Positions 43,172 to 53,169 of a DNA stretch of 64,000 nt are shown piece after piece. The notes under the pieces are model-generated. The model searched no databases. It worked only from the letters and a program-made list of their open reading frames with translations, and was not told the DNA's origin. The DNA is taken from assembly GCA_964399165.1 (NCBI GenBank), contig CAYNPO010000002.1, positions 161,929 through 225,928 of the forward strand. Direction: 5' to 3'. Every line of letters starts with the position of its first letter. Positions within the stretch are counted from its first letter, which is position 1. The position numbers and the translations under genes are program-made. This stretch comes from UBA6144 sp964399165. Its GTDB lineage: Bacteria; Bdellovibrionota; Bacteriovoracia; Bacteriovoracales; Bacteriovoracaceae.

Positions 43172-43248
43172 GGTCCCGTAGCTCAGTTGGTTAGAGCACC
43201 TCCCTTTTAAGGAGGGTGTCCTGTGTTCGAGTCACAGCGGGATCACCA
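43172..43248 (+). tRNA. tRNA-Lys (UUU)
   Basis: Complete cloverleaf with encoded CCA. Acceptor GGTCCCG pairs with CGGGATC, the anticodon stem CCTCC/GGAGG (43199-43203 and 43211-43215) encloses loop CTTTTAA, anticodon TTT. It differs from the first Lys tRNA at several stem positions. Confidence 0.97.
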
Positions 43249-43261
43249 CTAAAAACATTAC

Positions 43262-43339
43262 GCTCCCATCGTCTAGCCCGGTCTAGGACATCGCCTTTTC
43301 ACGGCGGTAACTGGGGTTCAAATCCCCATGGGAGTACCA
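43262..43339 (+). tRNA. tRNA-Glu (UUC)
   Basis: Complete cloverleaf with encoded CCA. Acceptor GCTCCCA pairs with TGGGAGT, anticodon loop TTTTCAC gives TTC, T-loop GGGGTTCAAATCCCC. It is 13 bp after tRNA-Lys and shares its terminator. Confidence 0.97.
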
Positions 43340-43374
43340 AAATAGACGCTGACCTCAGGGAAAGCGGTAAAAAG

Positions 43375-43396
43375 GCCACCTCCGGGTGGCTTTTTT
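43375..43396 (+). terminator. Terminator of the tRNA operon
   Basis: GCCACC (43375-43380), loop TCCG, GGTGGC (43385-43390), then TTTTTT. Confidence 0.9.
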
Positions 43397-43414
43397 ATTT
43401 CTGGAGGCCCCCAG

Positions 43415-44404
43415 GTGCGCATGCTCCTCACCCTTGTCTTGATAACCACTTCGGCCAAGGCCATCGCGGCGAGAGTCGTGCCTGCGCCTTCGCCTGTGAA
43501 CCAAGAGCCCCACGCGGGAGTGGCCCAAGCAGAAGACCGGCTGGAAGATCCCGATCTCCTGGAGGACACTCGACAGCTCATTTCTGGCCGGGTGGTGGAT
43601 CTGGCCAACCGCTTGGACTCGTTCTTCGGCGAACAGCGCGCTGACGACGAACTCAACCGTTCAGCCTTGCGCCTTTCCTACGCCCGCATCCTGCGCATGG
43701 AGCGTAGATCCCGGGAAAGGGTGGAAGTGAGGCTCAATCTGCGGCTCCCCAACCTGGAAGACAAATTCCGCTTCAGCGTGGAGAAGAACGAGCCCAAGAA
43801 GGACGACACGCCCCAGGACCCGGTGGCGGCACGGCTGGAAGCGGAAAGAAAAGAGCGAGAGCGAGAGGCCAAGCGCAAGGAAGAAGAGGAAAAGGAACCC
43901 TGGCGCTTCCGGGGGGACACCGGCGTCGTGGTGAGCGTCCCGCCCAGCGCCTTCGCCCGTGCCCGCTTGCGCAAAAACTGGCGTTTAATCAAGTATGTCC
44001 CACGCTTCATCGAGGAAGTGGGTTATTACACCGACCGGGGCCTCGTGGAGTCAACGACGTTCAACGTGGACAGGAGGCTGCGGGACGACCTGCTCTTCCG
44101 TTTCGAGAACGACAAGATCTGGCAGATCACCGACAAGGAATTCAACACGGAGCATGGCCCGACACTCCAGCATAAGTTCACGGAGGACGACGCCTTCTCC
44201 TACTCGGCAAAGGGGTCCACCACAGTGGATTGGGGCTCGTGGTACCTGAACAACTGGCGGGTGGCCGTGAGCTACCGGCGTAATCTGAGGAACCAGTGGC
44301 TTTACGGGGAAATCACTCCGGCGATAGACTTCCCCAAAACTGAAAGTTTCCGCCGCATGCCCTCGATCACGGTGCGGGTCGAGTCACTCTTCGGCACGAG
44401 GTAA
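43415..44404 (+). CDS. Exported protein, possible outer-membrane component
   Basis: 329 residues from GTG 43415 (GGAGG seven bases upstream); ATG 43421 is an alternative. A signal peptide-like start (MLLTLVLITTSAKAIAA) precedes a helical, Glu/Lys/Arg-rich segment (residues about 130-160). From about residue 170 to the end, beta-rich sequence with many Tyr/Trp (YSAKGSTTVDWGSWYLNNWR) follows. I recognise no family. The stop is two bases before the terC start. Confidence 0.55.
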   Translation: MRMLLTLVLITTSAKAIAARVVPAPSPVNQEPHAGVAQAEDRLEDPDLLEDTRQLISGRVVDLANRLDSFFGEQRADDELNRSALRLSYARILRMERRSRERVEVRLNLRLPNLEDKFRFSVEKNEPKKDDTPQDPVAARLEAERKEREREAKRKEEEEKEPWRFRGDTGVVVSVPPSAFARARLRKNWRLIKYVPRFIEEVGYYTDRGLVESTTFNVDRRLRDDLLFRFENDKIWQITDKEFNTEHGPTLQHKFTEDDAFSYSAKGSTTVDWGSWYLNNWRVAVSYRRNLRNQWLYGEITPAIDFPKTESFRRMPSITVRVESLFGTR

Positions 44405-44406
44405 AG

Positions 44407-45129
44407 ATGGACTGGTTCTCCCCCGACACCCTGATCGCCCTCACCACCCTGACTCTCATGGAGACGGTGCTGGGGATCGACAACATCATCTTCATCTCCA
44501 TCCTGGTGGGGCGCCTGCCCGAGCACCAACGGGAGAAGATCCGCAAGGTCGGCATTGGGCTTGCCCTTCTCATCCGCATCGCGCTCCTCTTCTCCATCAG
44601 CTGGGTCATGACCCTCACCGACGAGCTTTTCCAAGTGGCGGGCAAGGGCTTCTCGGGCCGGGACCTCATCCTCCTGGGCGGTGGCCTCTTCCTGGTGGCC
44701 AAGGCCACCTTCGAGATCCACCACAAGGTGGAGGGTGACCCCCAGCACGCCCTGCCCCAGGCGGACCGCAAGCAACCCTCCGCCGGCCACATGCTGGCCC
44801 AGATCCTCGTGCTGGACGTGGTATTCTCCCTGGACTCCGTGATCACGGCGGTTGGGATGGCCAACCAGGTGCCCGTCATGGTGGTCGCCATGCTGCTTTC
44901 CATGCTGATCATGCTCGTCTCGGCCAAGGGGATCGGGACCTTCGTGGACCGCCACCCCACCATCAAGGTGCTGGCCCTCTCCTTCCTGCTCCTCATCGGC
45001 GTGATGCTGGTGGCAGAGGGCATGGGTGTGCATGTGGGTAAGGGCTACATTTACTTCGCCATGGCCTTCTCCTTGGCGGTGGAATTGCTGAACATGCGGA
45101 TGCGGGGGAAGACGAGACCCACCGCCTGA
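44407..45129 (+). CDS. TerC-family membrane protein
   Basis: 240 residues, about seven membrane helices. The TerC signature with intramembrane acidic residues is clear: ETVLGIDNIIFISILVGRLP and LVLDVVFSLDSVITAVGM. Members are linked to metal (often manganese) export across or loading at the membrane. No riboswitch is possible upstream because the preceding gene abuts. GAGGT precedes the ATG. Confidence 0.9.
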   Translation: MDWFSPDTLIALTTLTLMETVLGIDNIIFISILVGRLPEHQREKIRKVGIGLALLIRIALLFSISWVMTLTDELFQVAGKGFSGRDLILLGGGLFLVAKATFEIHHKVEGDPQHALPQADRKQPSAGHMLAQILVLDVVFSLDSVITAVGMANQVPVMVVAMLLSMLIMLVSAKGIGTFVDRHPTIKVLALSFLLLIGVMLVAEGMGVHVGKGYIYFAMAFSLAVELLNMRMRGKTRPTA

Positions 45130-45136
45130 TTTTTTT

Positions 45137-45164
45137 ACAGGCTCCCCGTTGAGGGAGCCTGTTT
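45137..45164 (+). terminator. Intrinsic terminator of terC
   Basis: ACAGGCTCCC (45137-45146), loop CGTTGA, GGGAGCCTGT (45153-45162), followed by only TTC. The stem is strong, the T-tract short. Confidence 0.65.
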
Positions 45165-45198
45165 CATGGTAGGGTACCGCCCCCAACCGGAGTACCCC

Positions 45199-45777
45199 AT
45201 GGAAAAGGTCATCGCCCTCATCCTCCTTCTCTGCGCGCAAACCGCCTTCTCGGCCACCCTCCGGGTGACCCTCAACCTCGAGGGCATCGACGCCAGACGC
45301 ATCGAACGTCCCATCATCTCCTTCGAATCGACCAACCCTCTATGTAACCAAGTGGTGACCGACGTGGTTCCCGCCGTCGTCCCCCGCACCCAGAACGCCA
45401 CGGGCACCGTGGCCGCCGCCGGCGACCAGGCCGTCCTCGAAGTGGAAACCCGCTACGGCGGGAACAACTTCTGCGCCTACCGCGTCCGCAGTGTCGCCAT
45501 CGGATTGCGTGGCTACTCCACCTGGATCAGCCTGGGCGCCACCGACCACGAGGACGGCTACCTCCTTAACCCCACCCGCAACGCCCCCCTGGAGATCCTG
45601 CGCCAGGACAGCGAATTCGCGGCCGTCTGTGACCGCCAGCGCTGCGAGACTTTCGTGAACGGCCGCCCCACGGGCAACGACGGAAGCCGCAACGTAGCTG
45701 ATTTCTTCCTGGACGCGGCCAGCCTGCGCGGCAGGAGCATCCTCGAGACCACCATCTACTTGGTGATGAGGGACTGA
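45199..45777 (+). CDS. Secreted protein, unknown function
   Basis: 192 residues from ATG 45199 (GGAG upstream; the frame is open 11 codons earlier). Signal peptide MEKVIALILLLCAQTAFSA, then a beta-rich mature protein with four cysteines spaced as two pairs, probably disulphide-bonded. No family recognised. Confidence 0.6.
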   Translation: MEKVIALILLLCAQTAFSATLRVTLNLEGIDARRIERPIISFESTNPLCNQVVTDVVPAVVPRTQNATGTVAAAGDQAVLEVETRYGGNNFCAYRVRSVAIGLRGYSTWISLGATDHEDGYLLNPTRNAPLEILRQDSEFAAVCDRQRCETFVNGRPTGNDGSRNVADFFLDAASLRGRSILETTIYLVMRD

Positions 45778-45856
45778 GCTTGTAAAAAATACAGGCTGGC
45801 TTCACGCCCCGGCGAGGGCCCGGTAGTTTCCGGCCGTTTAACCCGCCGGAGACCCC

Positions 45857-46237
45857 ATGCGACGGATCCTCGCCGCTTTCAGCCTGTGCTTGTCCTTCGC
45901 TGGCGTGGCCCAGACGGGCCCGAGCACCGTCCGCTGCACGCTGGAGTGGGAAGACCAGGACAACCCGGCGTTCGTGTTTTCTTTCGGTCCCAACGGGGCC
46001 GTCAGCGCCAAGCTCGAGCAGGGCACCCGGGTCAGCGCCCTGGCCGTCACCTCCCGCCAGGTGGGCAACGAGCGCCGCCTCGGCCTGCGCTACGAGGGCG
46101 GGCGCCTGGTGTTCGTCTTCACTCCCGAAATCAGCGACCCGAAGAACGCCGGCAAAGCGGTCCCCGTGACCGTCGACACCGTGTTTGAGGGCGAAGAAGA
46201 CTCCGAAGAAGCCGCCTGCATTCCTTCCAAAGCATAG
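45857..46237 (+). CDS. Small secreted protein, unknown function
   Basis: 126 residues with signal peptide MRRILAAFSLCLSFAGVA. One cysteine lies near the mature N-terminus and one near the C-terminus. Beta-rich, no family. Followed by two successive terminator hairpins. Confidence 0.6.
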   Translation: MRRILAAFSLCLSFAGVAQTGPSTVRCTLEWEDQDNPAFVFSFGPNGAVSAKLEQGTRVSALAVTSRQVGNERRLGLRYEGGRLVFVFTPEISDPKNAGKAVPVTVDTVFEGEEDSEEAACIPSKA

Positions 46238-46258
46238 GACTCGCTTGCGGCTGATAAG

Positions 46259-46284
46259 AGGCCCGCTGTGTGCGGGCCTTTTTT
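46259..46284 (+). terminator. Intrinsic terminator
   Basis: AGGCCCGC (46259-46266), loop TGTGT, GCGGGCCT (46272-46279), T-tract to 46284. Confidence 0.9.
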
Positions 46285-46293
46285 CTCCAAAAT

Positions 46294-46321
46294 AAAAAGG
46301 CCCGCGCAAGCGGGCCTTTTT
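46294..46321. terminator. Bidirectional terminator
   Basis: GGCCCGC (46299-46305), loop GCAA, GCGGGCC (46310-46316), with AAAAA on the left and TTTTT on the right, so it can stop both the upstream gene and the convergent pyrophosphatase gene. The 18-base hairpin is identical to that at 4312-4329. Confidence 0.85.
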
Positions 46322-46339
46322 CGTTGATGACGTTAGGAA

Positions 46340-48400
<2,061 letters not shown>

Positions 48401-48525
48401 GAATGCTCCCAAAAAACGAATATGGACTATTAGAGTACGTTTTTACCGGCGACTCACCGCAAACTGCAACGCAAATGGCCAAAAAAACTCCCTTTTGCGC
48501 CCTGCGCATGTTACAAGTCCGACCC

Positions 48526-49038
48526 ATGGAAGCTGCCTCCCGTCGGGCCCTTTTACTGAATGAGATGGACCGTCTCTCTGATGGGGGGATCACCTGCGCC
48601 CAGTGCCCGGGCCACTGCTGCACCTCGCTCGCCAATTCCATGCAGACCACGCCCCTGGAAACTCGCGACGTGCTTGAGCATTTGAAGGCCACCGGTCGCT
48701 GGAACGAGGAACTGCGTTCGCAGTTGCGCGCGACCGTCGCGAAATTCCGACTAGACCACATCCCGGGCAACGGTCGCCGGAATTTCCTGCGCAAAACTTA
48801 TGACTGCCCGTTTTTCGCTGGTCAAAACTTAGGTTGCACCCTCGCCAAGGAAATAAAGCCGTATGGCTGCCTTGGTTTCAATTCTGGAACAGCCGGCGAA
48901 ACGGAAGGGACGAGCTGTGCCTCCGACCAGTCCTTGCTCCGACGCCAGGGCGAAGCCTTGCAAGCCGTGGATCACTCGCTAGGAAAAGTTTGGGAAAAGC
49001 TTCCCCTGCCCCTCGCCCTTTTGGAGTTCGAAGCCTGA
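48526..49038 (+). CDS. YkgJ-like Cys-cluster protein
   Basis: 170 residues from ATG 48526; earlier starts in the same frame exist and none has a clear ribosome site. Cysteine pattern CAQCPGHCC near the N-terminus, then CPFF, GCTLAKEIKPYGC, matches the YkgJ/UPF0153 family, which binds zinc or iron. No signal peptide. Function in the family is not settled. Divergent from hppA. Confidence 0.75.
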   Translation: MEAASRRALLLNEMDRLSDGGITCAQCPGHCCTSLANSMQTTPLETRDVLEHLKATGRWNEELRSQLRATVAKFRLDHIPGNGRRNFLRKTYDCPFFAGQNLGCTLAKEIKPYGCLGFNSGTAGETEGTSCASDQSLLRRQGEALQAVDHSLGKVWEKLPLPLALLEFEA

Positions 49039-49225
49039 GCGGAGGGGCAGGTTGGCAGGCAATCCGTTTTACTGAATAATAAAACTGGTCCGGGGGGATA
49101 TTGGCGGGTCTGGTCTTTGCAGGAATAGACCGCCACCCCGGACCAGAAAATCCTGGATTCCCGGGATTTTCTTGCGGTGTCTACCGCACATCCCATCGGT
49201 CATGAATTGTTCGCGTGCTGGATGC
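49039..49225. other. Intergenic region with three successive hairpins
   Basis: Besides the long terminator-like stem at 49085-49146, a second inverted repeat AGAAAATCC (49145-49153) / GGATTTTCT (49164-49172) and a third TGCGGT (49173-49178) / ACCGCA (49183-49188) follow directly. The region lies between two convergent genes. Confidence 0.6.
49075..49146 (-). terminator. Long-stem terminator of the LuxE/LuxC operon
   Basis: CTGGTCCGGGG (49085-49095) pairs with CCCCGGACCAG (49136-49146). Inside, GGCGGGTCT (49103-49111) pairs with AGACCGCC (49127-49134) with one bulge. On the minus strand the stem is followed by TTTTATTATT. Confidence 0.7.
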
Positions 49226-49606
49226 CTATTGTTTCCGGTAGCGGAACAAACCCAGCATGGTGTTGCGCTCGCCATTGGCGGCGAAACCACGTGCCACGCG
49301 GAGGTCGCGTCCCTCCATGTGCAACAGGCCCCGGTCAGTGCGGGTACCGCAGCGGAAATCCACCTCCGTGGTGCCCGTGGGGTTGAATGTGCCACGGACT
49401 TCGTTCCCCAACTGTATGGCGCCGTCGCATGCGTCCGTGCCGGCGGGTTTCGTGCAAGCTTGGTCACCATACCACGCCCGTGAGAAGTTCATGTTGCCCG
49501 ACTCGGTGAAGCGGTAGGTTTCCACCACATGGCCGCTACGGCCGTCGATCTGAGTTTGGATGCAGCCGGATACCCAAACGCCTACCAACATCGCCACCGT
49601 CAACAT
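49226..49606 (-). CDS. Small lipoprotein of the LuxE/LuxC operon
   Basis: 126 residues from ATG 49606, with TAGGAGTGAGC upstream; the frame is open 119 codons further but that overlaps the LuxC-like gene. Lipobox V-S-G-C with Cys15. The mature part is beta-rich with four more cysteines. The start is nine bases after the upstream stop, so it is the last gene of the acyl-processing operon. No family recognised. Confidence 0.7.
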   Translation of the reverse strand: MLTVAMLVGVWVSGCIQTQIDGRSGHVVETYRFTESGNMNFSRAWYGDQACTKPAGTDACDGAIQLGNEVRGTFNPTGTTEVDFRCGTRTDRGLLHMEGRDLRVARGFAANGERNTMLGLFRYRKQ

Positions 49607-49614
49607 GCTCACTC

Positions 49615-52059
49615 CTAACGTTTGTCCACCAGCCGGGGCGTTTTGCCCGTGCGGGGATTGGACTCGAATTCCTCGCATACTACCACAAGCCGGGCGGCGA
49701 CGTGGCCTTGGGAAACGGTTTTCCGTAAGTCGGGGTTGATCTCCCACAGGCGCGCGGCAAAATCCGATTGTATGGCGCTGCCAGGGGGCAAGCGCACGCG
49801 CAGACGCTCCTCGGGTCCTTCCTCCGTGACCACCGCCTGGAAATCGGCGCTTCCGAGGACTTTCTCCAAGTCCGAGACCAACACGCGGCACGCCCAGATA
49901 TTGATCTGCCCGTCCATCCGGCCCAGCAGCTTGAAGCGCGGAGCGGAGTCGCCGCATGGGCATGGGCCTTCCAGCATGGTCACTCGATCACCGGTGCGGT
50001 AGCGGACCACCGGCATGGCGGTGCGGATGAAGGAGGTGACCACGGCCTCGCCGTCGAGGACCTCGAGCTTCACATGGGGCGCGGCTAGGTGATGCACGCC
50101 ATGGCCCGCGTGGGCACACTGCCAGCCGATGAGGCCCGCGTCCACGGAGGCGTAGCCGGCGGAGCGGAAAGTGGTGGTGCCCCAGATCTCGCGCAGGAAG
50201 GCCTGCTGGCCGTCGGAGAGGTTCTCGCCTGCGAAGAAAACCATGGGGATGGTGAGTTTCACGCCGCGCTCGAGGGAGCGCTGGGCGAACTGGATGATGA
50301 GGCCGGGTAAACCGAAAATGGCTTCGGGTTTGTGGTGGGCCAGTATGTCCACCACGTCGTCGGGGTCGGCGAGGCCCCCGATAGGGAGCTGCTTGAGGCC
50401 GATTTTTTCGCTGTACTTGTCCACGGCGAGGAAGGATGAGTACAGGCTTCCCGCGGCGAAGAGGTTGGCCGCCTTCATGCCCGGTCTGAGTCCGGCGCGG
50501 CGGAAGTTGTCCGCCAATAACGTGCACAGCCGGTCAAAGTCGTCGTTGGAATAGAAGACGTGTTTGGGTTTGCCGGTGCTGCCGCCGGAGGCGAAGAAGC
50601 GACCGTCGGTGGCGGTGCAGTCCAACAGGGTTGAATCCACGGCGGGATCATGGGCGGCGAAGAGCGCACCGTCCGTCAGGATGGTGCTGGGATCGCGGTC
50701 CTTGAAGAAAGGCAGGTTCCGGCGCAAGCGGGCGAAGTATCCGTCCTCGTCCACGGCGGCCTCGTCCGTCACCAGGGAGACCAGCTCGGTGAGGCCGTAG
50801 CGGCCGTCGTGGGGAAGGCCCGCGAAGGTTTCGGACATCTTGCCCAGGGGGGCGAAACGCTTGAGCCCCGCACGTCCCAGGACTGAAAGCCAGCGTTCTT
50901 TCTCCTCGGCGCCCGTGAGATACCCGCAGCTTTGGAGATAAAAGCGGAAGGGTGCGACTTGTCTGAGCAGGTCCGCTTCGTCAGTGAAGTCTTTCAGAAC
51001 CAGGGTGCGGTTAAGGGGCGAGGCCCGCAGGAAGGGGCGCGTCTCGTGGTGCAGGAGCCAAGTGGCGCCCTCGCGAGAGTGCCCCCCTTCCAAGTGGCGT
51101 GAGACGCGCGCGCGTTCCCGCTCCTTGAGGAGCTCCACGTGCTCGTCGGCAGAGAGCTCTCCGCGGGGGAAGGCGGGCGCGTCCAAGTGTCGACCGATGG
51201 CCTCGAGAAGCTTGGGAATATCCGCGCCTTTTTCCACAAAGAGGTTTTGTGGTGAGGAGCAGGCCTGCTGGTCCCACATGACGAGGTCCCGGGCGATGGC
51301 GGCCGAGGCGGCATCCAGACCGGCTTTTTCCAGGCCGCCCTTGGTGAGCACTTGGAAGGAGATTTTTGGGCCGTAGTCCAGGAGCTTCGTTCCGGGAGCG
51401 AGCCCACGCCGGTAACTCTCCAGCATTTCCTCCCCGCCCCAGGCGAGTATGGCCGGCACGTGGCGCTTGAAGGCGTCTTCCACGGACGCATCCCCGCCCT
51501 TCCAGGTGAGGAGGCAAAACTTGTCCGCCACCACCTTGGCCCGGTCATGGGCGATGAGGGCACGGGCGAAGAAAAAGGGGAAGAAATTGTTGCGTGAGCT
51601 GAGCTTCAAGTAAGAAACGTTCTTAGTGAGGAGACCCATCACCAACGAGTCGATGCAGGAGATGAAGACGTTGCCAGCGGTGACGTGGAGCACTTCGCCC
51701 AGGGGGAAGGCGCGCACCAGGCCCAGCCCGTGGCGGGCCGGGACGAAGCGGTCGAGGATTTGGGGTCCCCCGAGCTCGGCCTCGACCCTTTTCGTGAGGG
51801 CCTCGCGGGAGAGAATCTCGGGGATGACCGCCAGGGTGGCGCGGACCATCTCCTCGGAGAAGGGCAGGTCGGCCCTGAGACCCGCCAGCGCCTCCTCGGT
51901 GTAGCGCGGGTCTTCTCTCCAGGCACGGCCGAAGGAATCGAGGGTGTTGATGATGTCTACCAAAGGCTGGGCCGCCAGGGCCTCGCGCTTGGCTTTCGCC
52001 TCCGCGAAGAGTGCCGTGGCATCCAAGGTTCCCGCGTGCTCACGCCCGAAGAGGATCAT
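49615..52059 (-). CDS. LuxC-like acyl-CoA reductase fused to PaaK-like ligase domain
   Basis: 814 residues from ATG 52059 (GGAGGGGAAAGC upstream). Residues about 1-440 match LuxC: GEVLHVTAGNVF, the catalytic-position Cys267 in MWDQQACSSPQN and the end LGKMSETFAGLPHDGRYGLTEL. Residues about 460-814 match phenylacetate-CoA-ligase-type adenylating enzymes: P-loop SGGSTGKPKH (491-500), FRSAGYASVDAG and VRYRTGDR. The C-terminal end retains the mobile domain. LuxC reduces acyl groups to aldehyde with NADPH; the second domain would activate a carboxylate. The fusion suggests one protein that activates and reduces. Overlaps luxE-like gene by ATGA. Confidence 0.88.
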   Translation of the reverse strand: MILFGREHAGTLDATALFAEAKAKREALAAQPLVDIINTLDSFGRAWREDPRYTEEALAGLRADLPFSEEMVRATLAVIPEILSREALTKRVEAELGGPQILDRFVPARHGLGLVRAFPLGEVLHVTAGNVFISCIDSLVMGLLTKNVSYLKLSSRNNFFPFFFARALIAHDRAKVVADKFCLLTWKGGDASVEDAFKRHVPAILAWGGEEMLESYRRGLAPGTKLLDYGPKISFQVLTKGGLEKAGLDAASAAIARDLVMWDQQACSSPQNLFVEKGADIPKLLEAIGRHLDAPAFPRGELSADEHVELLKERERARVSRHLEGGHSREGATWLLHHETRPFLRASPLNRTLVLKDFTDEADLLRQVAPFRFYLQSCGYLTGAEEKERWLSVLGRAGLKRFAPLGKMSETFAGLPHDGRYGLTELVSLVTDEAAVDEDGYFARLRRNLPFFKDRDPSTILTDGALFAAHDPAVDSTLLDCTATDGRFFASGGSTGKPKHVFYSNDDFDRLCTLLADNFRRAGLRPGMKAANLFAAGSLYSSFLAVDKYSEKIGLKQLPIGGLADPDDVVDILAHHKPEAIFGLPGLIIQFAQRSLERGVKLTIPMVFFAGENLSDGQQAFLREIWGTTTFRSAGYASVDAGLIGWQCAHAGHGVHHLAAPHVKLEVLDGEAVVTSFIRTAMPVVRYRTGDRVTMLEGPCPCGDSAPRFKLLGRMDGQINIWACRVLVSDLEKVLGSADFQAVVTEEGPEERLRVRLPPGSAIQSDFAARLWEINPDLRKTVSQGHVAARLVVVCEEFESNPRTGKTPRLVDKR

Positions 52060-53168
52060 GCTTTCCCCTCCATGAGTTCCAGGGCCTTGATGGCGCAGCC
52101 TTTGTGCTTGCTCACGCCAGCGCGGCCGGAGAATTTCAGGATGGGACCGCCAAGGCTGCACGAGCAGCGCTCGATTCGACCATAATCCGTCCCAAGAAAA
52201 TTAAATGCGGGATAGCTGAAGTTGTAGGAACAGAGGAACTGCACCAGGCCGGTTTGCCCTTCGGGTAACACCTCCAGGGTTCTCGGGTCCCGCACGTACA
52301 CCCGGGCGAAGTTGGGCACGTGCAGCTCACCCCTTTCGCAGTCCACGTAGGGGATGCCATGCTCCACCATGCCGAACATGTCCCGTACGTGGGCGATGGG
52401 CAGGCCGAGGCGCTCCGACACTTTTTTACGGAATTCCTGCTTGGGGATCTCCTGATCGGCCAACCCTTTCCAACCACCTCCGGTCTGGATCCAGGAATGA
52501 GGACCCAGTTCGAGCCTCAGTTCAAACTCGTCGATCAACTGATTGAGGAACGCCGGAAAACCCAGGATGCGGGTGGGGTGGCCCGAAGCCGCGTATTCCC
52601 TGAGCTTTTGGGCCGCAGCGGGTTTGTCGAAGACGAAGTCGTTCTTCTCCGCGCTCCACTGGAAGGCGTAGTAAACCTCCCGCTTGGGGGTGAAGTTGGT
52701 GAGGAGCTCGTCGGTGAAGGCGGTGCCCAGGTCGTTGGCGACCTTGGGGTCGTAGGTGAAGCAGAAATAATTGTAGGACCTTTCCCCGTCCACCATCCCC
52801 AGGGCCCTGTGGATCTCCCAGGCGCTTTTCTTCACGTTGGCCAGGGACTCGGCGTCCAGGAACTGGTGGCTTTTCATCCCGCCGGTGCCGGAACTGGTGA
52901 GGTGGAGGACGATGTCCGACTCCTTGGCCGTGCGGAAGACGTTCTCCTTGAAGGCGTTCACCATGATCCAAGGGGAAGACTGTATGGCCGACTCCGTGGT
53001 GAGCTGCCGGGGGTGGGTGCCGGCCTCGTCCCAAAGTGCACGCACGTAAGGGTGGTTCTCATAGTGATGAAGGGCGTTCTCGCGGAAGCTGGCCACGAAG
53101 AGCGACGCCAGCGACGAGTCGAAGGGGTCGCTGGCGAGCAGACGGTCGGTGGCGGGGTGCGCGCGCAT
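52056..53168 (-). CDS. LuxE-like acyl-protein synthetase
   Basis: 370 residues. The adenylating P-loop is TSSGTGGMKSHQFLD (about residues 90-104). QTGGGWKGL and FGMVEHGIPYVDCERG match the LuxE family, and a C-terminal Cys358 (KHKGC) corresponds in position to the acylated Cys of bioluminescence LuxE; that equivalence is inferred. LuxE activates fatty acids as acyl-AMP and holds the acyl group on Cys for LuxC. TGAGATG links it to the upstream GNAT gene and ATGA to the LuxC-like gene. Confidence 0.9.
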   Translation of the reverse strand: MRAHPATDRLLASDPFDSSLASLFVASFRENALHHYENHPYVRALWDEAGTHPRQLTTESAIQSSPWIMVNAFKENVFRTAKESDIVLHLTSSGTGGMKSHQFLDAESLANVKKSAWEIHRALGMVDGERSYNYFCFTYDPKVANDLGTAFTDELLTNFTPKREVYYAFQWSAEKNDFVFDKPAAAQKLREYAASGHPTRILGFPAFLNQLIDEFELRLELGPHSWIQTGGGWKGLADQEIPKQEFRKKVSERLGLPIAHVRDMFGMVEHGIPYVDCERGELHVPNFARVYVRDPRTLEVLPEGQTGLVQFLCSYNFSYPAFNFLGTDYGRIERCSCSLGGPILKFSGRAGVSKHKGCAIKALELMEGKA

Positions 53169-53169
53169 C

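Noticed and set aside
44300..44407. Manganese riboswitch before terC
   Set aside because: The preceding gene ends two bases before terC, leaving no room for an untranslated leader.
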